Under the pieces are notes generated by a model. That model worked only from the letters and a program-made list of their open reading frames with translations, searched no databases and was not told where the DNA came from. A stretch of 20,013 bases of DNA, taken from NCBI GenBank assembly GCA_002396645.1, contig DGYI01000042.1:245-20257 (forward strand). The letters run 5' to 3'. This DNA is from Firmicutes bacterium UBA5010 (GTDB taxonomy: Bacteria; Bacillota; Clostridia; Tissierellales; Sedimentibacteraceae). Made by a program: the position numbers and the translations under genes. This document shows, piece after piece, positions 1-7,326 of this stretch (positions are counted from its first letter, which is position 1; every line of letters starts with the position of its first letter).

Positions 1-7
1 TTTCCAG

Positions 8-229
8 TTAATTTTCATAATCATCCTCCTTAGAATTATTTTTACTTTCATTCGTTTTAATCCACCCGAGAACTCCACCTTCTAGCCCGCAAAATGCAAA
101 TACACAGGATATTAAAGTTCCCGGCTCATTACCTGTTTTATAGAACAAGATGCACATTGCTATTACAAATAGCAATAAAAAAAGAAACATACATACAAGT
201 AGTTTCTTTGAAAATTTAATCTTTTTCAT
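8..229 (-). CDS. Small two-helix membrane protein, holin-like
   Basis: This 73-residue protein has two hydrophobic stretches, at about residues 10-31 and 38-56, and a short charged C-terminus rich in Lys, Asn and Asp/Glu. That layout and its place at the end of the tail operon, behind XkdX, fit a phage holin or holin-like protein that would form lesions in the cytoplasmic membrane. I see no specific holin family signature, so the role is inferred from topology and position. Its ATG overlaps the end of the preceding 92-residue gene by 14 bases, so the two are probably translated together. The second hydrophobic stretch ends in GWIKTNESK, which closely resembles GWIKNRDSK after the single membrane segment of the upstream neighbour. 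The endolysin expected next lies outside the window. Confidence 0.75.
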   Translation of the reverse strand: MKKIKFSKKLLVCMFLFLLLFVIAMCILFYKTGNEPGTLISCVFAFCGLEGGVLGWIKTNESKNNSKEDDYEN

Positions 230-494
230 CTTTAATACCTTCTATTTTATCTACACGTTTATGTAGACTTTTATAGGAACTTTCCAATGCTGTAATTCTA
301 TTGCCTTGTTCGTTTTGGGTGCTAGTTATATTCTTTACGTCTCCTGTCATACTTACAACGATATCAAGCTTAGCGTTTACGTTCCCTTTCCATTCGCTGT
401 CTGTGGATATCTTGCTGTCTCTGTTTTTTATCCACCCAGCCAATCCCACAAAACATCCTATTACTGCTATTAATATACTTATTTCTATAGTCAT
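216..494 (-). CDS. Membrane-anchored coiled-coil protein, holin/lysis-associated
   Basis: This 92-residue protein has an N-terminal membrane segment (about residues 4-22) followed by a long polar region. That region looks coiled-coil, especially around residues 52-86, where hydrophobic residues recur in ITSTQNEQGNRITALESS and the LHKRVDKIEG-type tail. Small phage proteins with one membrane segment plus a coiled coil, such as the XhlA/BhlA group, sit in lysis cassettes of Firmicutes phages. In XhlA the membrane segment is C-terminal, so this is not simply XhlA. The ATG follows a good GAGGTGATAT ribosome binding site. It lies between XkdX and the 73-residue membrane protein. A lysis-accessory role is an inference; an anchor for tail or cell-wall factors is an alternative. 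Confidence 0.75.
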   Translation of the reverse strand: MTIEISILIAVIGCFVGLAGWIKNRDSKISTDSEWKGNVNAKLDIVVSMTGDVKNITSTQNEQGNRITALESSYKSLHKRVDKIEGIKDEKD

Positions 495-511
495 ATATCA
501 CCTCTTTATAT

Positions 512-643
512 TTATTCTGTAACCAATTCCCCATAACCGCTGTCTATAAGAATCTCTTTTACCTGTTCTTTTAACAATCTAGGTACTTGTTCATATGTCT
601 TTTTACCTAGCATAATTTGCTGTGCCCATAACATCGCCATCAT
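512..643 (-). CDS. xkdX: XkdX family phage protein
   Basis: This is a 43-residue protein beginning MMAMLWAQQIMLGKKTY and ending in the acidic GYGELVTE. It matches the XkdX pattern: a hydrophobic, Trp-containing start, a Gly-Lys turn, a V-P-x-x-L-K-x-x-V helix and a short acidic tail. XkdX proteins are found at the end of tail operons in PBSX-like and many other Firmicutes phages; their function is not established. The frame is open up to an ATG at 694, but that would add a stretch containing the ribosome binding site itself. The purine-rich GGAGAAGGAGGAGAAAAC lies directly before the ATG at 643, so I chose that start. It follows an XkdW-like gene, the usual pairing. Confidence 0.85.
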   Translation of the reverse strand: MMAMLWAQQIMLGKKTYEQVPRLLKEQVKEILIDSGYGELVTE

Positions 644-686
644 GTTTTCTCCTCCTTCTCCAAATAGTATTGAATATATTAAATTT

Positions 687-953
687 CTAAGCATAAATTA
701 TCTCACTCATTTCCAGTACGCATCCTAGTATTATTTCATCTAAGGGCGGTATTGGTGATTCATTTTGTTGTTCTTGCCATTCTGTTATTTCCTCTTCTGT
801 TGCACCCTCTATCCATTCCACACCATTCCATTTAGGTTTAACATAGCCAGTTATAATGTCTGTTATAATAATTTCGTCTGTATTTTCTGTTAAGTTTGTT
901 TCTACATCTTCTATATAAAAACCATTATTATCTATTTTTCTTGCTACGCGCAT
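687..953 (-). CDS. XkdW-like phage tail-region protein
   Basis: This 88-residue acidic protein contains the module GYVKPKWNGVEWIEGATEEEI at about residues 36-56. This W-N-G-x-x-W-x-E-G-A/T-x-E-E-I pattern recurs in Firmicutes phage proteins encoded between the tail fibre and XkdX, where XkdW sits in PBSX-like phages. A small structural or fibre-assembly role is plausible, but no biochemical function is known to me. The C-terminus (PPLDEIILGCVLEMSEIIYA) is a predicted amphipathic helix. The ATG at 953 overlaps the end of the upstream tail fibre gene by 10 bases and is preceded by GGGGTATAT, a weak ribosome binding site, so translation is probably coupled. Confidence 0.75.
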   Translation of the reverse strand: MRVARKIDNNGFYIEDVETNLTENTDEIIITDIITGYVKPKWNGVEWIEGATEEEITEWQEQQNESPIPPLDEIILGCVLEMSEIIYA

Positions 954-1669
954 ACATATACCCCGCTTATTCTATCAATTGTAACGTTAGACGTAATGTT
1001 AGTTGCATATATTTGTCCCCCTGTTAATATAGATACATTTCCTATGCCTATGCCGTTTGTACTATCGACCATACCTTGTAAATTCGCAACACTTGGATTT
1101 ACAAGAGGAGTGTTGCCACTGGGGACCGTACCGACTAATATTTGGGAATTGGTTGCAAATGGGGTTGAATCAGTTTTCCTTATTCCTAAATTTATATATA
1201 CGACATTATTGATTCTATAACTGTTATCATATACTTTTGTCATTCCGCTTGCAGGAGTAACTGTGATATCTACTTTATCTGTTGTTGCTAACAATCTTAC
1301 CGTTTCCACGCCAGCTCTGTATAATCGTATATATGTTGTATTTGCTCCGTTTGCGTTTACATTTCTTAAAATCTGAGATGAGGCGGTTGCATCATACTTG
1401 GTTGTGTCAACAAGGTATGTGCCGGCGGCTATTATACTGTGGCCAGATATTATTATTTTATATTTACCGTTTTCTAGCGCATCATCTAAATTGTTTACAA
1501 CCTTTGTATTTACATACCCTTTGTCTGCAATTTGTTCCATATTATCACTTACTGTATCTATGTTTGTCTTGTTCTCGTTTATTGCTTCCTCGTGCGCTTG
1601 GAAATTGCTATCCGTTTTTGCAAAGGCCTGCTTTCCTGTGTCTGTGCCGTATATTCTGTCAATAGCCAT
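944..1669 (-). CDS. Tail fibre / receptor-binding protein
   Basis: The product has 241 residues. The first 20 or so (RIYGTDTGKQAFAKTDSNF) resemble the attachment end of many phage fibre proteins. Next comes a polar, probably coiled-coil stretch to about residue 50 (HEEAINENKTNIDTVSDNMEQI). Residues 52-110 resemble a knob-like beta domain (VNNLDDALENGKYKI...). The C-terminal part, about 145-241, is a beta-rich head (YRINNVVYINLGIRK..., NSQILVGTVPSG) of the type found at fibre tips. The expected role is host surface recognition at the tail tip. It starts at ATG 1669 with a GAGGTGATTTA ribosome binding site, sharing one base with the upstream stop codon (TAATG). Position after the hub/spike gene supports the call; the receptor is unknown. 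Confidence 0.75.
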   Translation of the reverse strand: MAIDRIYGTDTGKQAFAKTDSNFQAHEEAINENKTNIDTVSDNMEQIADKGYVNTKVVNNLDDALENGKYKIIISGHSIIAAGTYLVDTTKYDATASSQILRNVNANGANTTYIRLYRAGVETVRLLATTDKVDITVTPASGMTKVYDNSYRINNVVYINLGIRKTDSTPFATNSQILVGTVPSGNTPLVNPSVANLQGMVDSTNGIGIGNVSILTGGQIYATNITSNVTIDRISGVYVCA

Positions 1670-2022
1670 TAAATCACCTCTCTATCTATAAAATTTCTAA
1701 GAGCGTGTAATGCATTCGGTGCTATAAGTATGTTGTCAGGAAGCTTTATTTTTTCTACTCTTAAATCTATTTCCATATTGTTTAATTCCTCTAAGTCGCG
1801 TACATATTTATCCCTGTTTTCTTCCGGGAAGCTATAATCCAGTCCATTTTCTGTAGTTCCGTATTTTTGTATTAGTTTATCTTTATGCACGTAATAGTTA
1901 TTTAACTCTTTTTCTACTGCAAATAATATGTCTGTAACCTTAAAGCTTGTTTGTATCGGTAAATCCTTCTCGCCAAGCTTATTTAATGCTTGTACAGAGT
2001 TTACAATTTCTATTAGTTTCAC
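1669..2022 (-). CDS. Conserved phage tail-region protein, DUF1617-like
   Basis: This small protein of about 117 residues lies between the tail hub/spike and the tail fibre. It begins VKLIEIVNSVQALNKLGEKDLPI, then a mostly helical middle (VEKELNNYYVHKDKLIQKYG) and a short beta-like end (IDLRVEKIKLPDNILIAPNALHAL). The overall pattern resembles DUF1617-type proteins in Firmicutes phage tail operons, whose role is unknown; I hold that family name loosely. The frame extends to a TTG at 2040, but the GGAGG ribosome binding site falls inside that extension, six bases before GTG at 2022, so GTG 2022 is the likely start. It ends in a TAATG overlap with the fibre gene. Confidence 0.7.
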   Translation of the reverse strand: MKLIEIVNSVQALNKLGEKDLPIQTSFKVTDILFAVEKELNNYYVHKDKLIQKYGTTENGLDYSFPEENRDKYVRDLEELNNMEIDLRVEKIKLPDNILIAPNALHALRNFIDREVI

Positions 2023-2033
2023 TTTTTCCCTCC

Positions 2034-4313
2034 TTACCAAGTAGCAGATAAGACAAAATCGCCGTTTGGCGTATCTATTAGACGTTTCGGTGTAAAGCTC
2101 CGCATTCCCCTACTTGTGTTCATGTATATGTCGTTATTTAATTGCACGCGGCCATCAAAAATATGGCTTGGCGTCCCTTGTGTAACCTGTTGATACTTTA
2201 ATGTCGACGACCAATCTGTGCGCAATGTTAATTGTGTGCCACCTTTTATAATTAACTCTCTAATACTAGAGCCGTTATAATATCCGGATATATCTCCAAC
2301 AATTGTAGAAAGCCACCACTGACTACCGCTACTACCTGCAGAAAAATCTATGCGTCCATTATATAATCTTACTGCGTTGCCGCCATATACATTATATAGG
2401 TCGCCCTTCATTGTTATGCCACCGCCTGTTGATACTTCAAACGTGGTTGCGTCTGAATTGTCTTTTATTCTAAACCCGCCATTTTTAATGGTTTGCCCTG
2501 TACTATCGAACACTATTTTCGTGTTATCTATGGCTAGTTTCAGTCCACTTGTAGTTAATTCTAAGGATGCAATACCACCCTCCGCTGAGCTTAGTCTTAC
2601 AGAGAAATCACTTGTAGTTAGTTCTAGTTCTCCTATAGCTCCCTCTGCAGATGTTATTCTTGTTGTCAAAGCAGATGAAGTTAATTGTAGGCTTCCTATA
2701 TCGCCTTCCGCGCTCTCTATTCTTGTCGTAAGCGCTGTTGACGTCAATTCCAATTCGCCAATGTTGCCCTCTGCTGATGTTATTCTTGCCGTCAAGTCGC
2801 TTGCTGTTAGCTGTAGAGCCCCGATATCTCCCTCGGCATCAGATACTCTCAACAATATTTCATCCGCGCGTACACTTAGCTCAGATACATTTTTAAGTGT
2901 TTCTGTATCCTTTATATCTTCCCATGCTGTACCATTCCAACGCATAAGTTTGCTATATAGGATTATCAAATCATCAACGGTCATTGTCATTTCATTAACC
3001 GTCATTGTTAGGTTGTCAACTAAATAACTGTATCCGGGATTGTACCATATATCGCCTATTTTAAGTTCACTTGTAGGCGTTTCTGTTTGGTAATAAGTGG
3101 CTATGCTTTTTAAATCTATTTCTGCTACTTCTATGGATAGTTCGTCCACAGTTTGTACTATTTCGTTGTAGCCGATTTCGAGGTCTGCGACTTTTATCCG
3201 ATTCTCTTCTAGCGTTCGTGTAAGAATGTTCATTTTACCCTTTAGCTGTAACGTACTGTTTTGTACAATTCTTTTTTCTCCTACCGCTGTAGTGCCGAAG
3301 CTCTGGTATGTATCTCTAAAACTCTTTTGATAGACAAATTTACGGTCCATTATAATTACATTAATTTCTTGCCCCTTAAATGTGTCTATTCGGAAAATAT
3401 CTCCTGTTTCTATTGCCGGATTCCCTTTGCCGTATGCTTTTACAGGAACATATGTTGATATGCTTTGCAGTTGAGTTAATATGTTATTTGCAACCGGTAT
3501 TATTTGTTCGCTCGACTTTGTGTAAAGTAAAGGATTATTTATAATAGAATAAGTTATATTGCCACTTCCTACTATTACACCTAGATCATCTTCCTGAACG
3601 GCGATTTGTAGTCTTGTAATTTGCGGTACGGCATATTTTGCTATATCTATGTTTATATATTCTCTATCTGTTACACTGTTCGTCGCTATTGTAAAAGTCT
3701 TAAATACAAGCTTGCCATAACGGTTAACGTTTATAAAGCTTGCGGATGCTTCTCCTATCCAGGATAAAATTTGCTGACCTGTAATATTCTCTGCATTAAA
3801 GCTTTCCTCTATAACGTAACTGCCGTTTATAATGCTTGTATTTTCTAACTCTATGCCGATATAACTACATAGTTGTTGCGTAAGCGTCCATAAAGTAATT
3901 GGATATGCTCTTATTTTTATAAACTCAGTACAATCTTTGTCAAAGAGTTTAATTTTATCTCTTGCTGTAACCTTCAATATCTGTTCATCCTTGTCATTAA
4001 CTTCATCAACTGTAAAAATCCCCATTGGTACGAACTCAAATTCGCCTGTAGAGGGGATTTTTATGCCTACTTGGACATTTATATTGTTGTTTAGAAAATC
4101 TATGCTCTGTCCCTTATTTATGACGTTAAATTTAAGTATAGAAGCAATGCAACTGCCGATTTTTATATCCTCTGCGTTCGTGCAAGTTTCCTGTATCTCA
4201 ACCTTGCCCTGTATATCATCATCGGTCAATTCTACATCCCCGATAATTAGTTTTATCTTTTTTTCTGTACCAGCATAAATATTGTCTTTCCATTCTTGGC
4301 TAACGTTTATCAT
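2034..4313 (-). CDS. Tail hub/spike protein with coiled-coil repeats
   Basis: This 759-residue protein probably forms the tip of the tail. Residues 1-390 resemble the baseplate-hub (Tal/gp27-like) N-terminal region of siphovirus tail proteins: YITLWTL...CSYIGIELEN, then GQQILSWIGEASASFINVNRYGKLVFK and GDIFRIDTFKGQEI. Residues 365-400 and 470-490 look coiled-coil. Residues 417-467 carry a GDIWYNPG...MRWNGTAWEDI module split by a helical insert. Residues 492-596 are five 21-residue repeats (SAEGxIGxLxLT...LTxRI), forming a regular 3-4 heptad pattern, probably a trimeric shaft. The last 160 residues are beta-rich and Gly-rich, a likely spike tip or receptor-binding end. No peptidase or lysozyme motif was recognised. 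The ATG has a GGATGTGG ribosome binding site. It follows a short tail gene rather than a recognisable distal tail protein. Confidence 0.8.
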   Translation of the reverse strand: MINVSQEWKDNIYAGTEKKIKLIIGDVELTDDDIQGKVEIQETCTNAEDIKIGSCIASILKFNVINKGQSIDFLNNNINVQVGIKIPSTGEFEFVPMGIFTVDEVNDKDEQILKVTARDKIKLFDKDCTEFIKIRAYPITLWTLTQQLCSYIGIELENTSIINGSYVIEESFNAENITGQQILSWIGEASASFINVNRYGKLVFKTFTIATNSVTDREYINIDIAKYAVPQITRLQIAVQEDDLGVIVGSGNITYSIINNPLLYTKSSEQIIPVANNILTQLQSISTYVPVKAYGKGNPAIETGDIFRIDTFKGQEINVIIMDRKFVYQKSFRDTYQSFGTTAVGEKRIVQNSTLQLKGKMNILTRTLEENRIKVADLEIGYNEIVQTVDELSIEVAEIDLKSIATYYQTETPTSELKIGDIWYNPGYSYLVDNLTMTVNEMTMTVDDLIILYSKLMRWNGTAWEDIKDTETLKNVSELSVRADEILLRVSDAEGDIGALQLTASDLTARITSAEGNIGELELTSTALTTRIESAEGDIGSLQLTSSALTTRITSAEGAIGELELTTSDFSVRLSSAEGGIASLELTTSGLKLAIDNTKIVFDSTGQTIKNGGFRIKDNSDATTFEVSTGGGITMKGDLYNVYGGNAVRLYNGRIDFSAGSSGSQWWLSTIVGDISGYYNGSSIRELIIKGGTQLTLRTDWSSTLKYQQVTQGTPSHIFDGRVQLNNDIYMNTSRGMRSFTPKRLIDTPNGDFVLSATW
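2526..2840 (-). repeat. Five tandem 63-base (21-residue) coiled-coil repeats
   Basis: Five in-frame units of 21 residues cover residues 492-596 of the tail hub/spike. Each has the form [SD]AEGxIGxLxLTxSxLTxRI. Hydrophobic residues at unit positions 2, 6, 9, 16 and 20, with Ala/Ser/Thr at 13, give an unbroken 3-4 spacing over three heptads, so the unit is exactly six helical a/d layers. Codons differ a good deal between units, so the repetition is kept at protein level and is not a recent slippage product. Confidence 0.9.
2970..3011 (-). repeat. 21-base tandem duplication encoding a doubled heptad
   Basis: Residues 435-448 of the hub/spike read LTMTVNE then MTMTVDD. The two 21-base copies match at 16 of 21 positions by my hand count. 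They lie inside an insert of about 20 residues that interrupts a GDIWYNPG...MRWNGTAWEDI module. Confidence 0.75.
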
Positions 4314-4326
4314 TTAACCACATCCT

Positions 4327-4692
4327 TTATATCTCTATGAAGCTTGTTTTTAGGTCTTTCCAGTAGCTTTTGTTGTTTGTGTATTTGTACATATTAGCTG
4401 TTACATCTGCCCGGTACATGGTCTTTGTAACTAAGTTCCCGTTTGCATCAGGATATTCCATTTCAAACTGCGCCGGCAGGTTCTCCAATGTACTTACAAA
4501 ATTATAAAAAGCTTGCATATCCGGCAGACTCCCCCAACTAAAAGTTATTTTCCTTACTCCGCTTCTTATTCGCTCCCGGATAAGATGTCCGGATGCGGAA
4601 CGTTCGGCACTTGCATCTAAATCCGACATCTGCCAATCAAATGAGGCGGGTGTCGGGATATATACTCCGTTTACTTTTATAAAATTTGCTAT
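4327..4692 (-). CDS. Short tail protein with probable ATA start
   Basis: From the first ATG (4629) this protein has 100 residues, but the frame continues upstream with KVNGVYIPTPASFDWQ. That matches the usual opening of a family of roughly 120-residue phage tail proteins (M-x-I-N-G-V-x-x-P-T-P-S-S-F..., then DLDAxAERxAxGxMIRERI). I take this to be DUF6711-like; the name is from memory. The tape measure stop codon is followed by GGAGG (4701-4705), an eight-base spacer and ATA at 4692, giving MANFIKVNGVYIP and 121 residues. No ATG, GTG or TTG lies in frame between the ribosome binding site and 4629. It sits between tape measure and hub, where a distal tail protein is expected, and may take part of that role. 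Confidence 0.8.
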   Translation of the reverse strand: MANFIKVNGVYIPTPASFDWQMSDLDASAERSASGHLIRERIRSGVRKITFSWGSLPDMQAFYNFVSTLENLPAQFEMEYPDANGNLVTKTMYRADVTANMYKYTNNKSYWKDLKTSFIEI

Positions 4693-4705
4693 TTTAACCG
4701 CCTCC

Positions 4706-7285
4706 TTAATATGCTGGAAATGGAGATTCTCCCGAGCGTTTAAATTCTTCCCACGCTATCCTTTTTACAAATTTAAATAAAGGATCTCCTTCAAGATTTA
4801 TGTTGTTTTCTATTGTTATATCCCCGCCGCTCATCACGCCAGCAAGTTCCTCTTTCATTATTTGTCTTAGCAATCTTTCCGGTGTTTCTATGTTTGTACC
4901 ACTCTTTTGGTCTCCAAGAATAGCAAGAAATTCACTGTTAGGAGGTATTACTGCGCCAGTTGCAAGTTTAGGTATTTGGGGAGCGGTTAGAGTTGGTATG
5001 TTTATTCCCCATGTTTGTCCGCCAATACCGGGTACCCAATCAGGAATCTTGAAGTTTATCTTATTCATAGCATTAATTACAAAGTTAAGCCCGCTTGTTA
5101 TAGCTCTTATCATGCTGTTTATTAGGTCTATGGCTATGTTTACAACGCCCTTTATAACGCCGCCGATACCTTCAAATATTCCCTTAAACACTTTGACAAT
5201 GCCGTTCCAAGCCTTTTTCCAATCTCCTGTAAATACTCCTGTTAGAAATTCGATTATTCCCCTTATTACTGTTATAACTCCACCTATTACATCTGCAAAT
5301 GTTCCTAACAATGTGCCTACTATGCCTATAACAACTTGAAATACATTTGCTATAACAGGGCCAAATATCTCAACGAAAGCATTTACAAGAGGCAATATGA
5401 AACCGTTTAATATTTCTGCAAATACTTGTATGAGTTCTTGCACTAACCCCCAAATATTAGCCATTAATGGTTTTAAGTGTTTATCCCATAACCAATCTAT
5501 AGTTTGCATAAATGTATCAAATACAGGCTTAATAATAGATTCCCACACATTCTTTAATATTTGACCTATCTGGTTTACAATTCCTACAATGCTATTTTTA
5601 AACGCTTCTGATTTCTTCCATAAATCAATTCCGGCCGCAACAAGCAATGCTATTATTCCAACAACAAGTAATGCTACCGGGTTTATAGCGGCAAGTGCAG
5701 CTTTAATCGTTGTAAATGCACTTACTATAACCGGTGCAATTGCGTTAAAAATTTCAAAAGCTGAAACTACTGCCATTATACCAAGCACTATAGAACCTGC
5801 AATTAATGCTATTTTCTGTACAAGCTCTTGATTGTTGTTTATCCATTCTGATAAGTTATTTAGTGAATATGCAATATTATATAGGGTTTGCACTATTATG
5901 TCCCCCGCCCATTCTGATAAAGGTTTTAAGAAGCTCTCCCACAACCAGATAGCAAGGGGTTGCAAAGCAATTATAACCGAATTGAGTACATTCATAGCTG
6001 AAGCTAATACAGTTAAGAACGCAGGTAAAGCATCTTCCATAGTCCATGTAGCAAATGGAATAAATATATTTAAGTAAGCCCACTGAAGCCCGCCAAAGAC
6101 AGCCTTTGTTATTGGCTCAACTGACTTTTTAAGCTTGTCGAAGGAATTATTTAAATTATTGAAACTAATATTTTTTAATGGCTCTAATGTTTTCATAAGT
6201 TTATCAACAGCTGTTTGCACATCCGGACTTACCGTAACACCAGCGCCTACCTCTCCGCCTGTTGCTATATCTCCAAAACCTAAATCAAGGTCGTCTGTTG
6301 CACCAATAGAATTATTCGCTGTATCTTTTGCTACTACATTCAATTCGTCAAACTCCGCTGTAGCTCCCTTGGCTTCTTTTCCCGCCTCCTTAGTTGCGCT
6401 AGCGAATTTTTCTTGAGCTTTTGCAGCATTTGTACTGCTTTTAGCAACTTGTTCTTGTTGCCTAGCTTGTTTTCCAAATATAGCGGTAGTTACTTGTGCA
6501 AATACATTCGCGAGGCGTGTCAATGCTGCTATAATGGCGTTTATGGAAGGTAATATAGCTTTCGCCATTGGTATCAAAGCGTTGCCGATTGCAATTTTTA
6601 AATTATTAAAATTAAATCCAAGCCTTAATAATTCTCCGGAATATGAATTAGCAATCTTCGTAGCATCTCCCGTTTGGAATCTTGTCTCTTCCATAATTCC
6701 AAGAACTTCAGCTTGAATTTTTTGTTGCTTAGTTAAGCTATTAACACCTACGCCTATACTTTGAGCATAATCTTTCCACATCATTGATACGTTTTTAGTT
6801 ACACCTGCGTTGTCTACAAGGATTGAATTTTCATTTTTCAAACCCTCTGTTGCGCTTGCGATAGCTTCGCCCATGGTAAGGCTTGCCTGTCTGCCAAATG
6901 CTGCGCTATCTTTAAGCGCGGTCATTACCTGCTCAATCTGGCTTGTATCATATCCTCGCATAGCAAGGTTTTTATATGCCGTTATGGCTTGCGTTGCAGG
7001 AATTAAACCGTCGGAAACATATTCATTTATGAATTTTTGCGCATCTTTAAAACTCCTGCCCTGACCGTCTATAATACTTTTTAATCCGGTCATTGCATTT
7101 GTCAACTCAGTTGATGCTTTTATAGCCTCTTTGCCGAAATTGACTATCGCAACTGTACCAAAAGCTAATCCTGCCGCTATAGCTAATTTTTTCAAAGAGC
7201 CTATCATGCCGTTAATGCCAGTATTAAAGCCTTTTCTATTAATCTTTGTATCTATTCTTATACTACCGTCATATCCTATTGACAT
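4706..7285 (-). CDS. Tail tape measure protein
   Basis: The product is 859 residues long and is the tape measure that sets tail length and passes through the tail tube during infection. Evidence: its size, its place after the chaperone pair, the N-terminal pattern (MSIGYDGSIRIDTKINRKGF, then a hydrophobic GLAFGTVAIVNFGKEAIKAS at about 39-58), and the conserved TMP section at about 60-240 (LTNAMTGLKSIIDGQGRS, SATEGLKNEN, SGELLRLGFNFNNLKIAIGNAL). A long hydrophobic block spans about 490-553 and another about 640-690, both typical of the membrane-interacting part of tape measures. By the usual rule of about 1.5 Angstrom per residue the tail would be near 130 nm; this is inference. No lytic peptidase or transglycosylase motif was seen. 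The ATG is preceded by a weak GGTGAT ribosome binding site. Confidence 0.92.
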   Translation of the reverse strand: MSIGYDGSIRIDTKINRKGFNTGINGMIGSLKKLAIAAGLAFGTVAIVNFGKEAIKASTELTNAMTGLKSIIDGQGRSFKDAQKFINEYVSDGLIPATQAITAYKNLAMRGYDTSQIEQVMTALKDSAAFGRQASLTMGEAIASATEGLKNENSILVDNAGVTKNVSMMWKDYAQSIGVGVNSLTKQQKIQAEVLGIMEETRFQTGDATKIANSYSGELLRLGFNFNNLKIAIGNALIPMAKAILPSINAIIAALTRLANVFAQVTTAIFGKQARQQEQVAKSSTNAAKAQEKFASATKEAGKEAKGATAEFDELNVVAKDTANNSIGATDDLDLGFGDIATGGEVGAGVTVSPDVQTAVDKLMKTLEPLKNISFNNLNNSFDKLKKSVEPITKAVFGGLQWAYLNIFIPFATWTMEDALPAFLTVLASAMNVLNSVIIALQPLAIWLWESFLKPLSEWAGDIIVQTLYNIAYSLNNLSEWINNNQELVQKIALIAGSIVLGIMAVVSAFEIFNAIAPVIVSAFTTIKAALAAINPVALLVVGIIALLVAAGIDLWKKSEAFKNSIVGIVNQIGQILKNVWESIIKPVFDTFMQTIDWLWDKHLKPLMANIWGLVQELIQVFAEILNGFILPLVNAFVEIFGPVIANVFQVVIGIVGTLLGTFADVIGGVITVIRGIIEFLTGVFTGDWKKAWNGIVKVFKGIFEGIGGVIKGVVNIAIDLINSMIRAITSGLNFVINAMNKINFKIPDWVPGIGGQTWGINIPTLTAPQIPKLATGAVIPPNSEFLAILGDQKSGTNIETPERLLRQIMKEELAGVMSGGDITIENNINLEGDPLFKFVKRIAWEEFKRSGESPFPAY

Positions 7286-7326
7286 TTAATCTTAATCACC
7301 TGCCTTTTTTGTATAAAAAGCACCTG

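Noticed and set aside
512..694. 60-codon version of XkdX starting at ATG 694
   Set aside because: The added part contains the ribosome binding site and lacks family match; ATG 643 is better.
2526..2840. Regular 63-base repeats that could suggest a CRISPR or satellite
   Set aside because: There are no identical repeats with unique spacers; the units are in frame, diverged in codons and encode a coiled coil.
2350..3027. Long plus-strand open frame (225 codons) and several others such as 4800-5339 and 1282-1665
   Set aside because: They lie opposite clear structural genes, have low-complexity Ser/Ile/Leu-rich translations, no ribosome binding sites and no family pattern. They are complementary-strand shadows.
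4327..4629. Tail gene starting at ATG 4629
   Set aside because: It loses the conserved N-terminal strand and has no ribosome binding site at the right distance.
7286..7326. Possible terminator between Gp15 and tape measure (T-rich and A-rich runs)
   Set aside because: The only stem is CTTTTT/AAAAAG with no GC part and no following T-run; two GCAGGTG copies there are short enough for chance.
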